NCBI GenBank assembly: GCA_021734255.1
Contig: JAIPJM010000006.1
Coordinates: 1-64,000, forward strand
Direction of reading: 5' to 3'
DNA: 64,000 bases
DNA from: Fidelibacterota bacterium
Lineage (GTDB): Bacteria; Fidelibacterota; UBA8477; JABMPR01
Below, one piece after another: positions 24,956 through 34,946 of this stretch. Position 1 is the first letter of the stretch. Every line of letters begins with the position of its first letter. The position numbers were made by a program, and so were the translations under genes. The notes under the pieces are model-generated. The model was not told where the DNA came from. It did no database searches and saw only the letters and a list, made by a program, of their open reading frames with translations.

Positions 24956-27900
24956 TCAGCGTGGTAAGCTGGTCTTCCTGCAGATCCTCTCAAAATCACA
25001 ATACTTGCATGCAATTTTCTCATCTCGCTCAGTGAGTGGATAATAATTTTCCGCTATATGTCTGGCATACTCGAGCGTTTCACTTTGTATGCGCTCATAC
25101 GACCATTCAGATTGTTTATCAATGGATATCTGCTCATTTGCTTTTGCGTGTGCTATGACCGGGTGGTTAGATCCAACTTCCCCTACAAATCCTTTTAGAC
25201 CCACTTTACTATCTTTAAAAGACTTTAATTGACCATAGGTCATCACGACTTCTTTTTCAGGATATCTTAACTTGAGAGCGAGATAATAATAAAGCATTTG
25301 GCTGGTCCAAAACTCACGCGTGTCTTTTATCTCCACTTCCCCAGTTTTATAATCTGTTCCCCAAACATACTGATCATTTATTCGAGCGCGGTCTATTTTT
25401 CCCCGAATTCTGAGTTTTACCTTATCACTTTCAATTAAAACACCTGGCCATGACGTTTCTTCATCTTCGTACCCAAACTTCTGTTCATAAAAGCCAGTGT
25501 CCAACTGCTTCAGTAAACCTGATTCTTGAGACAAGCTGTAGGCAATAAGATTCTTATCCTGGTCAGTACAATTTTTAAAGTACGGCTCCATCCTTTTCAT
25601 AGCCAGTGCAGATCCATACTTAAGATCTTCTTTCTCGGCCAGCAGCTTATCGGCAATTTGCTGAAGTTTGATAAGGGCACTGTTCAAGTCATTGGCTGCT
25701 AACTTAAAGCCCCCTGCCTCACCAAACACCTCGAGGACCTTATGCACCAGATTACCAACCCAGGTCTCATCTCTTTTAGAAAGATCCGTTTCGATAGCAG
25801 TCAGGGAGAGTTGTCGCTTGTACCAGTATCTCTGAGGGCATTTCAATAGATCATCCATAGCAGAAGCGGAGATATCGATATCGATAACCACGTCTTGACC
25901 CTGCAATCTTCCAGACCATGCATCTGTTTCATCGGTATTAAGCAGTTCGTTGTGCCTTATTGTATAACTGGACGACGGGTCGGTAATGAGCTTCCCAGCC
26001 AGGCTGCGTAGCTGTTCCAGGTACGTACTGGCTGGCAAAGCAGGTGGGTCAGCCTGTCCTAGGTACTGGCAGAATGTGCTTATTTGAAGTCTCTTTCCTT
26101 CAGCATCACGGTCTGGTGCAGTTATGAACAATCTATCAGGGCTTCGCTTAGTCCAGCGATTGAAAAGATGCACATTCATATACCATGGATTGAAAGATGA
26201 GGTTTTCAAATATGGATGCCTCTCGACAGCCAGCGGGAATTGCCCCTCATTCATTCCGGCGATGAACAAATACTGATTTTCAAGATTTAAGGAATCAAGA
26301 TAGGAGATCACATCGACACCAAACCCCTGACTTCTGGATGCGACCTCTACGCCCTTTAGGCGTTCCTTGATCTCTCGATATAGATCGATGGTGTTGCCGG
26401 CCCGATTCATATATATAGACCAATCCCGACTGATACCGGTGAGCGCGCGTTGCAACGAGTTATACGACTTTAATGCGACACTACCTGGTGCCATCCGTTC
26501 AGATACTACATGAGTATCCAATAGTGCTACAAGCCAATTTACCTGCCCGCTTACGCCACCCTTTATTTCTGAATACCATTCTTTTTCAACAAATTGTTTT
26601 AATTCACGAATGGATCGCTCTAGATGGGCTAGTTTTAATAGATTCAGCGTAGCGGAATCATAATAATAGAGACCAGCCCGCCTTACCTCTACGTCAAGTT
26701 TTAATCTATCCTCACCTTTTTTCCCTTTAGGTATAACTAAGGGATGTAACCAAACAGACATGAGAGAATCCCAGGTGATCTGATGGCTTAGTCGACCCTT
26801 CAACAGGGTCATTGCTAATTGCACAACCGGTCGTTCTAAAATAGGCTCACGTTTATTAAGCCGAATTGAAATACCATAATCACGGAAAACACGCTTTATT
26901 GCTGGAACATATTTCTCCATGGAAGAAACCGCCAAACCAATTTGGCTGAGTTCAGTGCCCTCGTCTAAAAGGGTTCTGATCCTGCGGGCATGGATGGACA
27001 CTTCTTCCTGGATTGAGAAACACGGCAAGTATGTATGGCGACTAGCACTTGTTTTATTTAGCGAGATCTTATTCCAATCATCTCTGGACATGCTGAACCC
27101 TGATTGCAGAGCCCCATCTTCCAGGGGATGCAGGAAGTGAAGCGTATGCTCCATGGATAGCTCTTTCAGAAACTCATAATCCTGTGGAGCTGTAGAATGG
27201 ATGGAATGGACAATGAATTCTGGCGCATCAAAAAGGTCATTACCGGCAGCGCTGTTATCTGGTAAAATGATATTATGCTCACTGCACCAAGCCATAAATT
27301 TTTCAAAAAAGCTTTCAAAAACATCTGCTATGGCCTCGCCCTGGCACGCTCTGTAACATGCTTCAGCCATCCGGCTTATCGTTCCCCATTTTGTATCTCG
27401 CGGCAGCAGGTTCGCCACACCCAATCTTGCTACATGAGTGGTCAAGTGCCTGCCTGTCTGTTCAAACCGCTTCCTGTATTCATTCAGCGTGGTGATATGG
27501 AGTCTTGGACGCAAGAGCTCTCTATCTGCAAGCGCCTGTGATAGATACTCCACACTGGTCTTCGTCGGTTCAAAGAGGACAACGGGTGTGGTGGGTCCCA
27601 TTTTTTTCAATAGATCTTCAAGCATCGGTTCGCAATCAGACCGATGGATGATGACTGGCTTGAGATCCGGCTCAATCACACTGAGGCGCTTGAAATAGAG
27701 TGTTTCGTCTGCTTCAATTTCAATTGTCTTGTCAAGGCGATTAAAGTAGAGCACACCCTTGGCTATGATCCCATACATCAGCCTCAGGATCCAGAGGTAG
27801 GTCTGGATCTGGAACCAGTATGCATAGTTCCCACCGGCCATATCTTCTGGCAGCTCTCTATCTGACTTGTAGTCAAGTATGATCCATGAGTGTCCATCAA

Positions 27901-30900
27901 AATAGAGGAGGTCAATTATACCACTTACTTTGAAAGTTTTCCGCGCATTTTGCATAAACCCAAACACTGGCATTTCGGCTAGTTTATCGTTGGGAGGAAT
28001 ACTTGAAATGGTTTGAAAGAGCTTACTCTGCGTGAATGCTGAAACACAATCGGCAAGGTCTACCATGACCTGCTCACGATCATCTGCGAATATTTCCAGA
28101 TCATCCAGATACTGCTGAATCTGTTCTGCATGTGCCTCGGTACTCAGCCACTCCATTTCCAATATCTTGTGTAGCAGTGTGCCAAACTTTCTCGGGGTAT
28201 CCAGATCACCATAATCACTACCGAAGGCAAGGTCAGGCACCTCCTTGGACTTGTCCTGCATCATCCAGTTCATGATCGTATGGGGTGAGATCTCCTCATA
28301 CTGCGCATCGATCATCGCTGTATGGTCCGCCACTTTTGGTGTTGGCACCCTTGCGGGAGGCGCGCTTCCCTCTACGACCAAGGCTGAAGAAGACACCAAT
28401 TCATACATCTCAGTCTCGGTACTACTCTGTAGCCACTCGTGAGATACGGTCTCCGGCTCTGCAATGATTTTCTCTTTGTCCCACTCTAACTTGAAACCCG
28501 GTTTTAAATATGACTCCCACCACGACCCACTGAGACGGTTGCCCTCTGGTTTTATCCTGGAGATGAATTCTACACCATATTTTGCTCGGGTAAGAGCAAC
28601 ATAGAAGAGACGCTTGTCCTCTGCCTCATTTTCAAGTTTATCGATCTCTTTTAGCCTGGTGAAGGTACTGGTATCTTCGCTGCCGCTCAGAGTGTCCACT
28701 TGAATGCCAAGTGTCATTTTGCCCTGCAACTTCCCTATGAACATACCGCTCTTTTCGGTAGGATTACGGCGTTGACATTCTGGAATGATCACTACCGGAA
28801 ATTCCAAGCCCTTGGCCTTATGTATGGTCATGATCTGTACTTTGGCAGAGCCTGGCTGCTCCGCCTGCCCTGCTTCACCGTGCTGGATCTGAAACCGCAT
28901 ATACTCCTGGACCTCGCGTAGGTTCAGTCCATCCAGAGAGAGCGAATGTATAAGGTCGATCAGGCGATGAATGTTAGCAATGCGTAATTGACCGTTTGTT
29001 TCAGATATCCACCCTAATTGTCTTTCACCTTCTGCAATGGCATCGGTAAGTATCCGGTCGATCGGCTCATATGCACACCTGGACCGCCACGATTTTATCA
29101 TCGCGTATATCGTGGGCTGGACCTGTCCAAGACCTGACCAAACCCACCCCAGGTCATGGACCTTATCTGCAGCATTTCTTAGTTCCTGAATATGCGCATC
29201 TTTTAAAATAAAAAAGGGACTTCTTAATAAACCCACCAGAGCAATGTCATCATGAGGGTTCACCAGAACTGAAAGGAAATGGTAAATATCAAAGCTCTCC
29301 TGCTGCTCAAAGAGTCCCTTGCTTGAGACGACTTCATAATCTATCCCTTTGGCAGTGAAAATACGGATGTAGTCAATAATTCTCGCTGCTGAACGAAGTA
29401 AGACACCGATGCTGGGAGTTTCACCAGTTTTAATTTCATTTTTGTGTAGCCATTGCAACCAAGCGCTTGCTGCATCCGCAGTTTTATATATGTCGGAGAG
29501 ATGACTGCTCTTCGTCCCTTTATCTAAAACAACCGTTACCTTGCTTCTTGTCAGCGTATGTTCGTGGTCTGAAAGGGGGCTATCCTTGGTTACACTGGTA
29601 GGTTTAAAATATGTGTCATACAGTGGTAACTCATTTCGCATATCCTCTGCGTGGAATATTGTTCCGACAACGGGATTGATGACAGAATCAACAAAGGAAC
29701 GACTGGATCTATAAGTAACATCTGCAGTCTCAACAAAGCCCTTTGTGTTTTCCAACTCCTGTCTGACCGTATTCATAACCTGGACATCTGCTTGATTAAA
29801 GCGATAGATGGATTGCTTTGTATCGCCTACAATGAATAATCCACGCTCTCGTAACACGTCGGTCCCGCTGGAAGCAACCATTCTTACAATTTCCCAGCGC
29901 AGATCATTGGTATCCTGAAATTCATCAAATAGAATATGTGTGAACTGCCGTCCATAGGCTGCTGCAATGTCGGGTTTGTCCTTGAGAAGGTCATGTGCTT
30001 TAACGATAATTTCATTAAAACTCATTACATTCTCCCTGTTAAATCTTTTCGCCAATTCCGACCAATAGTTGGAGAAAAACTTTGCCAGGTGATGCTGAAC
30101 AATCAGAGCCTCCAAATCCCATCTGTTGGGAAGGTCGACGTTGAATGTTTGTTCGGTAAAATGTTTGGACACAAACTCAATAATAGTTTTAAGTTTGTTT
30201 CTGATGATATTTTTAACCTCATCTGACCAAACACCATTTTTGGTGTGCGGCGTTTTTCTGAAGGTCCCCTTCTGAGTGAGAGCAAACACTTTAATCTGTT
30301 GAAGCAATTCCAGACCATGCCTGAAATGATCATCGTAAGGGTTATGCAAATAAGCTTTCAGGTTTTCCAGGTTTTGATAGACCGAATCGTTTGTGTTGGC
30401 TACCAGGGAGTCATCAGGCAGCGCGGACACAAGATCTTTAAAGAGAGGTTCTGCACCATAAACTTCTATGGGAACAGGATGGTTTGTTTCATAACCGGCT
30501 ATCAATTCCCGAGGAACCGTCATCACATAGTGGTCAAGCCAGTCTGAGAGCAAATGTGAATTACTCTTGAGCTTTTTAATGTATTCTTCCAGATGGTAGA
30601 TCGATAAATGGTCCAGGAGAATGACCAGGTCCTCGTTTTGATCCTCGCTCTGTGCCTTGAGAAAAGCCTCCCATGTTTCCATCTCCATTTTTTTGACATC
30701 CGCTTCATCCTGAATTCGGAATTCTGGATCCAGGTCTAGTTTCTCAGCATGATCCCTTAATACCTGGGTGCAAAATGAGTCAATCGTGGATATGGAGTTT
30801 TGAGAGAACGTTGCTCTCAAGTGAGTTTTAAATTCTTCTGAGGATTTTCGCAGTTCCTGCCCAAAACTCTTTGGGACATGTTTAAGCTGCTCATCATTAA

Positions 30901-31147
30901 GAAGTGTATTGAGGTCTTCGTAGATACGACCCGACATTTCCGCCTGAGCTTTTTTTGTGAAGGTGATGACCAGAATATTGGAAGCATCCTGGGTCGGTGC
31001 ACCTGGATCCATAGTATTTTGCCTGGCAAATTCATTCATGATCGCTGCATAGCGCTTGGATAGCAGCCAGGTTTTTCCTGCACCTGCACATGCTTCGACA
31101 AAAACATTCCGCTCCAGGTCAAAAACTCTATTTAGATCAATACTCAT
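24956..31147 (-). CDS. addAB: AddA-AddB fusion: ATP-dependent helicase-nuclease in one 2063-residue chain
   Basis: A single uninterrupted frame. Residues 1-1150 are AddA-like: UvrD Walker A AGAGKT (K25), Walker B FDEFQDTND (407-415), motif GDTKQSIYRF, motif VI FYVALTRAK, then a PD-(D/E)XK nuclease with D1079 (GIIDLL) and D1092/K1094 (LDYKSD). From about 1160-1185 an AddB-like chain follows: degenerate helicase, then a second nuclease with D1919, D1932 and K1934 (TDYKTGE) and an Fe-S cluster set C1770, C2047, C2050, C2056, the AddB pattern. In most bacteria these are two proteins that form one complex, resect double-strand breaks and load RecA. Both nuclease sites look intact. The ORF is isolated by gaps on both sides. 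Confidence 0.93.
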   Translation of the reverse strand: MSIDLNRVFDLERNVFVEACAGAGKTWLLSKRYAAIMNEFARQNTMDPGAPTQDASNILVITFTKKAQAEMSGRIYEDLNTLLNDEQLKHVPKSFGQELRKSSEEFKTHLRATFSQNSISTIDSFCTQVLRDHAEKLDLDPEFRIQDEADVKKMEMETWEAFLKAQSEDQNEDLVILLDHLSIYHLEEYIKKLKSNSHLLSDWLDHYVMTVPRELIAGYETNHPVPIEVYGAEPLFKDLVSALPDDSLVANTNDSVYQNLENLKAYLHNPYDDHFRHGLELLQQIKVFALTQKGTFRKTPHTKNGVWSDEVKNIIRNKLKTIIEFVSKHFTEQTFNVDLPNRWDLEALIVQHHLAKFFSNYWSELAKRFNRENVMSFNEIIVKAHDLLKDKPDIAAAYGRQFTHILFDEFQDTNDLRWEIVRMVASSGTDVLRERGLFIVGDTKQSIYRFNQADVQVMNTVRQELENTKGFVETADVTYRSSRSFVDSVINPVVGTIFHAEDMRNELPLYDTYFKPTSVTKDSPLSDHEHTLTRSKVTVVLDKGTKSSHLSDIYKTADAASAWLQWLHKNEIKTGETPSIGVLLRSAARIIDYIRIFTAKGIDYEVVSSKGLFEQQESFDIYHFLSVLVNPHDDIALVGLLRSPFFILKDAHIQELRNAADKVHDLGWVWSGLGQVQPTIYAMIKSWRSRCAYEPIDRILTDAIAEGERQLGWISETNGQLRIANIHRLIDLIHSLSLDGLNLREVQEYMRFQIQHGEAGQAEQPGSAKVQIMTIHKAKGLEFPVVIIPECQRRNPTEKSGMFIGKLQGKMTLGIQVDTLSGSEDTSTFTRLKEIDKLENEAEDKRLFYVALTRAKYGVEFISRIKPEGNRLSGSWWESYLKPGFKLEWDKEKIIAEPETVSHEWLQSSTETEMYELVSSSALVVEGSAPPARVPTPKVADHTAMIDAQYEEISPHTIMNWMMQDKSKEVPDLAFGSDYGDLDTPRKFGTLLHKILEMEWLSTEAHAEQIQQYLDDLEIFADDREQVMVDLADCVSAFTQSKLFQTISSIPPNDKLAEMPVFGFMQNARKTFKVSGIIDLLYFDGHSWIILDYKSDRELPEDMAGGNYAYWFQIQTYLWILRLMYGIIAKGVLYFNRLDKTIEIEADETLYFKRLSVIEPDLKPVIIHRSDCEPMLEDLLKKMGPTTPVVLFEPTKTSVEYLSQALADRELLRPRLHITTLNEYRKRFEQTGRHLTTHVARLGVANLLPRDTKWGTISRMAEACYRACQGEAIADVFESFFEKFMAWCSEHNIILPDNSAAGNDLFDAPEFIVHSIHSTAPQDYEFLKELSMEHTLHFLHPLEDGALQSGFSMSRDDWNKISLNKTSASRHTYLPCFSIQEEVSIHARRIRTLLDEGTELSQIGLAVSSMEKYVPAIKRVFRDYGISIRLNKREPILERPVVQLAMTLLKGRLSHQITWDSLMSVWLHPLVIPKGKKGEDRLKLDVEVRRAGLYYYDSATLNLLKLAHLERSIRELKQFVEKEWYSEIKGGVSGQVNWLVALLDTHVVSERMAPGSVALKSYNSLQRALTGISRDWSIYMNRAGNTIDLYREIKERLKGVEVASRSQGFGVDVISYLDSLNLENQYLFIAGMNEGQFPLAVERHPYLKTSSFNPWYMNVHLFNRWTKRSPDRLFITAPDRDAEGKRLQISTFCQYLGQADPPALPASTYLEQLRSLAGKLITDPSSSYTIRHNELLNTDETDAWSGRLQGQDVVIDIDISASAMDDLLKCPQRYWYKRQLSLTAIETDLSKRDETWVGNLVHKVLEVFGEAGGFKLAANDLNSALIKLQQIADKLLAEKEDLKYGSALAMKRMEPYFKNCTDQDKNLIAYSLSQESGLLKQLDTGFYEQKFGYEDEETSWPGVLIESDKVKLRIRGKIDRARINDQYVWGTDYKTGEVEIKDTREFWTSQMLYYYLALKLRYPEKEVVMTYGQLKSFKDSKVGLKGFVGEVGSNHPVIAHAKANEQISIDKQSEWSYERIQSETLEYARHIAENYYPLTERDEKIACKYCDFERICRKTSLPR

Positions 31148-31270
31148 GATATGTCTAATATTAAGACACTAGCCGCATAGAGCATATACTAATTGAGTAG
31201 GTCTGATGCATTTAAGCGCCTGCCTCTTTCCAGACACAACGAGTTCTCGGATAAGAATTTGGGTTGTACT

Positions 31271-31483
31271 TTAAGTTGTGAATAAGTCGAAGATGTTTTC
31301 CAAAGTCCCTGACTTTCCACCTTTGTAAATCTCCGTGTAGCGGCAATGAGTACAGGTGACGGTGGAGAATTTTTTATTCTGTATATCGAAGATCTTTGTC
31401 AGGCCACCGCCAGTGGCTGCAAATTGATCTGTTTCAAATTCCCTGTTCTTACACTTGGGACACTCCCAGTTGCTGTGCTGCAT
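31271..31483 (-). CDS. Small nucleic-acid-binding zinc-ribbon protein
   Basis: 70 residues. Two CxxC knuckles, WECPKCKN at the N-terminus and VTCTHCRYTE in the middle, flank a conserved GGGLTKIFDIQNKKF stretch. This is the zinc_ribbon_13-type family (formerly DUF2082), predicted to bind nucleic acid. Function unknown. Confidence 0.88.
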   Translation of the reverse strand: MQHSNWECPKCKNREFETDQFAATGGGLTKIFDIQNKKFSTVTCTHCRYTEIYKGGKSGTLENIFDLFTT

Positions 31484-31525
31484 AAATGTCTCCTATACCA
31501 AAGTTTTTTAGCTGTATTGATCCAG

Positions 31526-32398
31526 TTAGATGCCCGGTGCTTCCTCAGGAAGAGGGACGTCGCTGTTCGTGTCGATCTCCATCTCGGGATTTTCTACTAA
31601 TTCTTTTAAAAGTTCCAGGGCTTTGATGCTGTAAAATCCGTCGTTGATACGCTCATCAAAACTGTACCGAATGGTCATCATATCCTTCACAGCAGGACGA
31701 CCTCTGTCATCAAGCATCATACGTGGTTCATTCGTACCGAGAGCCATAAATATTGGAATGTTGCCCCAATTGTAGAGATGGTGATATGCGGGTTGAAGAC
31801 CAATACTTCCCAGGTTGGCAATAAACAGGCTTCCATACAATTCATCACCATCGATAAAGAACTTCGGCAGCAAGCCGAAATGGTTTAACCCGCGTAATAA
31901 CCAGGTGAAGGCACTTACCATGAAATATGGCAGGGCAAAGACCAGCCCCATCTCCACATCAGATGTGGATTTACCACCCCTGCGACCTTTCTCAATCCCA
32001 CCCTGGATGTGGCGCACTGTTTCCTCAAAAGTCCATGATGGATCGATCTTCTTCTTAACAACAACGAGTGGGGCATCGTCTGTCATTTCCTTCTTCATAG
32101 AAAAACTTACCCAGATGCCATCCCTCTGAAAAATGCGACGACCTGCTACAAAGCGGTTCAGATCAGGTCGCTTCTCCAGTACCTGGGCGGCGCGCCAGAT
32201 GATGAAATGTAGGATGCTGGCTTTCAACCCACTCCGTTTCCTGAATTCATCCACGTACTGCCAGGTTTTTTCAACTTCTACATGCTGCTCATAGTAAACA
32301 ACGGATTCCGTCCGGGAGTGCATAAGAAATGGCATGATCCGCCGTGTAAGCGGTAGGTTTTTGACGAATTTTCCGTCCGGTCTCCATCGGAAAGGCAT
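31526..32398 (-). CDS. Stand-alone 2-oxoacid dehydrogenase E2-like acyltransferase with altered catalytic site
   Basis: 290 residues covering only the catalytic (CAT-like) domain of E2 acyltransferases, without lipoyl or E3-binding domains. The end carries SFDERINDGFYS, where active enzymes have HxxxDG; the residue normally His is D248 or E249, while D253-G254 remain. It may therefore not use the standard chloramphenicol-acetyltransferase-type chemistry. Similar stand-alone proteins occur in FCB bacteria. It starts 15 bases after the NlpC/P60 gene and may share its transcript. Confidence 0.8.
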   Translation of the reverse strand: MPFRWRPDGKFVKNLPLTRRIMPFLMHSRTESVVYYEQHVEVEKTWQYVDEFRKRSGLKASILHFIIWRAAQVLEKRPDLNRFVAGRRIFQRDGIWVSFSMKKEMTDDAPLVVVKKKIDPSWTFEETVRHIQGGIEKGRRGGKSTSDVEMGLVFALPYFMVSAFTWLLRGLNHFGLLPKFFIDGDELYGSLFIANLGSIGLQPAYHHLYNWGNIPIFMALGTNEPRMMLDDRGRPAVKDMMTIRYSFDERINDGFYSIKALELLKELVENPEMEIDTNSDVPLPEEAPGI

Positions 32399-32413
32399 TC
32401 CACAACTCCTTTG

Positions 32414-33649
32414 TTAATATTCCAGGATATAACTAAATTGCATGGCGCGCTCCAGTGATCGTTCCTTCGCGCCGATATTACGCCAAGTATAAGCGATACT
32501 AGATCCATTATTAAGCGCAAACTGAAATCCCATATTCCAGGTTATTCCAACATCCTTTAGTAGCATATGATCGAATTCCATGGTGGCAATGAGTCGGCGT
32601 GTGAGCTGCTGCTCAACACCTAGAAAAAGAAAAGCATCCCGAATCCCGTCATAGCTTGCGGATGTGTCATGATAAGCGAATAGATCCGTTGCAGCCAAGC
32701 CTGCGCTTACTCTACCCCGCCCTAAACGGAGTTTCTCGAACCGGTCATATTTGTAACTGGCAACCACATAGGCGTTATGTGCCGGACTCCATTGCCGGTT
32801 TACAACTGTGGCTGTATCTGACTCGGTCGTGACTGTCCAGTTTCTACTATTGCTCTCAGCTCCGAAAGCCAGGGAAGGCATGATCTTCCCCTTCTGGTCC
32901 CAGATCCGTATCTTGGTGTTGACAAAGGGTAATTCAAAACCGAATTCATCCACATCATGGCCAAGGAACTGATTCACTTGTAGTTCTGCTCCCACTTCCC
33001 AGAAATTCCATATACTGACTGAGCTGGCCACCCGCAAATTGCCCTCAACATCGTTCTGGATATCCAATCCTATAAATCGGTTATCAATAATATCAGCTGT
33101 AGGAACATCTATCAAGCGTCTCACCCGGATCGGATAGGATTTTGGGAGCAGATGAAGCTCACCGCTTACCTCTCCTGAGCGAAGGTCAGACCCTGTCAGT
33201 CTTCTGGCTCCGATGTAACGTCGTTTCCAGTAATCAGTGTTCAAAGCGTCAGTGACCACACCTTTACTTGTACTGGCATGGATCATCTTATTATTTCCTG
33301 CGTAAACCCCTACATGGCTGACCCCTCTACCCAGGGTATCAAAAAAGAGCAGATCACCATATTTTAGCTCACTCCTGGATACCTCATCTCCCACCGTATA
33401 TTGCATGCGGGACGTCCTCGGAAGAATAATCCCCTGGTCGCGATACACACCAGAAGTAAATCCTGAGCAATCAACACCTTGACCCGGCTCCGTCCCCCCC
33501 CATCTGTAGGGGGTTCCCAAATACTTATCAAAGGATTTCTCCATCTTCCGCTCATCAAGGTCTGAATAGGTGCCAACTTTTGTTGAGCTACAGGCATTGA
33601 ATAGAAGCATACTGAATAGCGTTAAAATGTATATGTTGTGACGTCGCAT
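32414..33649 (-). CDS. NlpC/P60 peptidase lipoprotein with C-terminal outer-membrane-barrel-like domain
   Basis: 411 residues. Lipobox LLFNAC with lipidated C20. The NlpC/P60 domain (about 35-155) has the catalytic C61 (DCSGF), H112 (SHVGVY) and H124 (IHAS), so it should cut peptidoglycan stem peptides. After residue 185 the chain alternates amphipathic beta strands with aromatic ends and finishes MQFSYILEY, like a beta-barrel protein. The enzyme fused to a barrel-like tail is unusual; most family members end after the peptidase. Confidence 0.85.
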   Translation of the reverse strand: MRRHNIYILTLFSMLLFNACSSTKVGTYSDLDERKMEKSFDKYLGTPYRWGGTEPGQGVDCSGFTSGVYRDQGIILPRTSRMQYTVGDEVSRSELKYGDLLFFDTLGRGVSHVGVYAGNNKMIHASTSKGVVTDALNTDYWKRRYIGARRLTGSDLRSGEVSGELHLLPKSYPIRVRRLIDVPTADIIDNRFIGLDIQNDVEGNLRVASSVSIWNFWEVGAELQVNQFLGHDVDEFGFELPFVNTKIRIWDQKGKIMPSLAFGAESNSRNWTVTTESDTATVVNRQWSPAHNAYVVASYKYDRFEKLRLGRGRVSAGLAATDLFAYHDTSASYDGIRDAFLFLGVEQQLTRRLIATMEFDHMLLKDVGITWNMGFQFALNNGSSIAYTWRNIGAKERSLERAMQFSYILEY

Positions 33650-33780
33650 GGACCAACTCCTAATTACCCAGTTGAATTGTGTTCTGTGAATATAGTCAAT
33701 GCGGGTCTGAGTTCAACCAGCGGTTACTGAGATGAAGGCAGATTGCACTGACTGATAATAATTATCTATATTATCAGCGA

Positions 33781-34779
33781 ATGACAAAATGGAATCCAGG
33801 ATCAATGATCAATTTTCAGTTCAGCCTGTCATTCGGGCTGTTGCTGGTTCTGGTGACGCTGCTCAATGCAAAAACAAAATGCTACCACTGTGGCCTGGAG
33901 ATCAGCGATGATTACGTCATGTTTGAGGGTAAATCCTATCATAAAGCATGCTATGAAGAGCACGTCCAACTGCGCTGTGATCATTGTGGAGAGACCATTG
34001 AAGGACAATTCAATATAGCCGATGGGAAGAACTACCACCCAGACTGTTACCGCGACAACATTCTCCAAAAGTGTGACATATGTGGAGATCCGCTGCAGGG
34101 GAGGTATTACACTGATTACTGGGGTAACTCTTATCATCTGTCTCATCCACGCGATTACCCCGAGTGCTCCAGTTGTGGACGACTGATCTGTGAGTCTCTC
34201 ACCAGTGGGGGATATAAACTCAGCGATGGTCGACACATCTGTACGATCTGCAATGAGACTGCAGTTACCAATGAATATCAGGTCGAATCGTCCATGCGTT
34301 ATGTCAGAAGGTTATTGGCTTCTAACCATATCTCTGAACTGCCGGAGCATATTCCGGTTTCACTGGTGGACCAGGGGAGGTTAAAAAGGGTCTCCAGCCT
34401 CTATTCTGATGCAATGAAAGGATTCACAGATCACAATATGAACTCCAGAAATGGTGTAGTTGTCTCAAAGGAGAGCCACATATATATCCTCTCAGATCTG
34501 CCCCAGACCATGTTCCGCGCTGTATTGGCCCATGAATTATTACATGTATACCTTTTCGATCGGAGCTTGGATCTCCGCTCAGATATCCGAGAGGGGTTCT
34601 GCAATCTGGGAAGTGAGTTGGTCTACAGGGAGAGTGCCTCCAGATTTGCAAAATATCAGCTGGTAAATATGGTGGAAAGCCCGGATCCAGATTACGGTGC
34701 TGGCTACCGGAAAATGTCTGATCTCCTGGCCAGGAGAGGGTGGAAACTGCTGCTGTCAGAGCTGGTTGGCATACACTAG
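33781..34779 (+). CDS. Secreted LIM-domain protein with DA1-like zinc peptidase
   Basis: 332 residues. A hydrophobic N-terminal segment (about 10-30) ends LLNA and looks like a signal peptide; the ATG at 33805 is an alternative start. Cys/His zinc fingers of LIM type follow: C34-C37...H54-C57, C66-C69...H86-C89, C98-C101...H119, C129-C132...C154-C157. The C-terminal half has H251-E-L-L-H255 and EGFCNLGSELVY (E271), the site of DA1-like metallopeptidases. DA1 in plants is a ubiquitin-activated LIM peptidase. Bacterial relatives exist but are little studied. The secreted location implies an envelope substrate. Confidence 0.85.
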   Translation: MTKWNPGSMINFQFSLSFGLLLVLVTLLNAKTKCYHCGLEISDDYVMFEGKSYHKACYEEHVQLRCDHCGETIEGQFNIADGKNYHPDCYRDNILQKCDICGDPLQGRYYTDYWGNSYHLSHPRDYPECSSCGRLICESLTSGGYKLSDGRHICTICNETAVTNEYQVESSMRYVRRLLASNHISELPEHIPVSLVDQGRLKRVSSLYSDAMKGFTDHNMNSRNGVVVSKESHIYILSDLPQTMFRAVLAHELLHVYLFDRSLDLRSDIREGFCNLGSELVYRESASRFAKYQLVNMVESPDPDYGAGYRKMSDLLARRGWKLLLSELVGIH

Positions 34780-34946
34780 GATTATTATGAAGATCAAAAG
34801 ATCTACTGCTATTAGCTATATGGATGTAAATAAGTGATAAAGTATCCTATTAAGAATCTAATCCACAGCTTAAATTGAGATGCATGCAGACTAACTTCAT
34901 GTCCTTTCGAACATATTTTTGCAATGAGATCTAAGAAGGAGAACTA

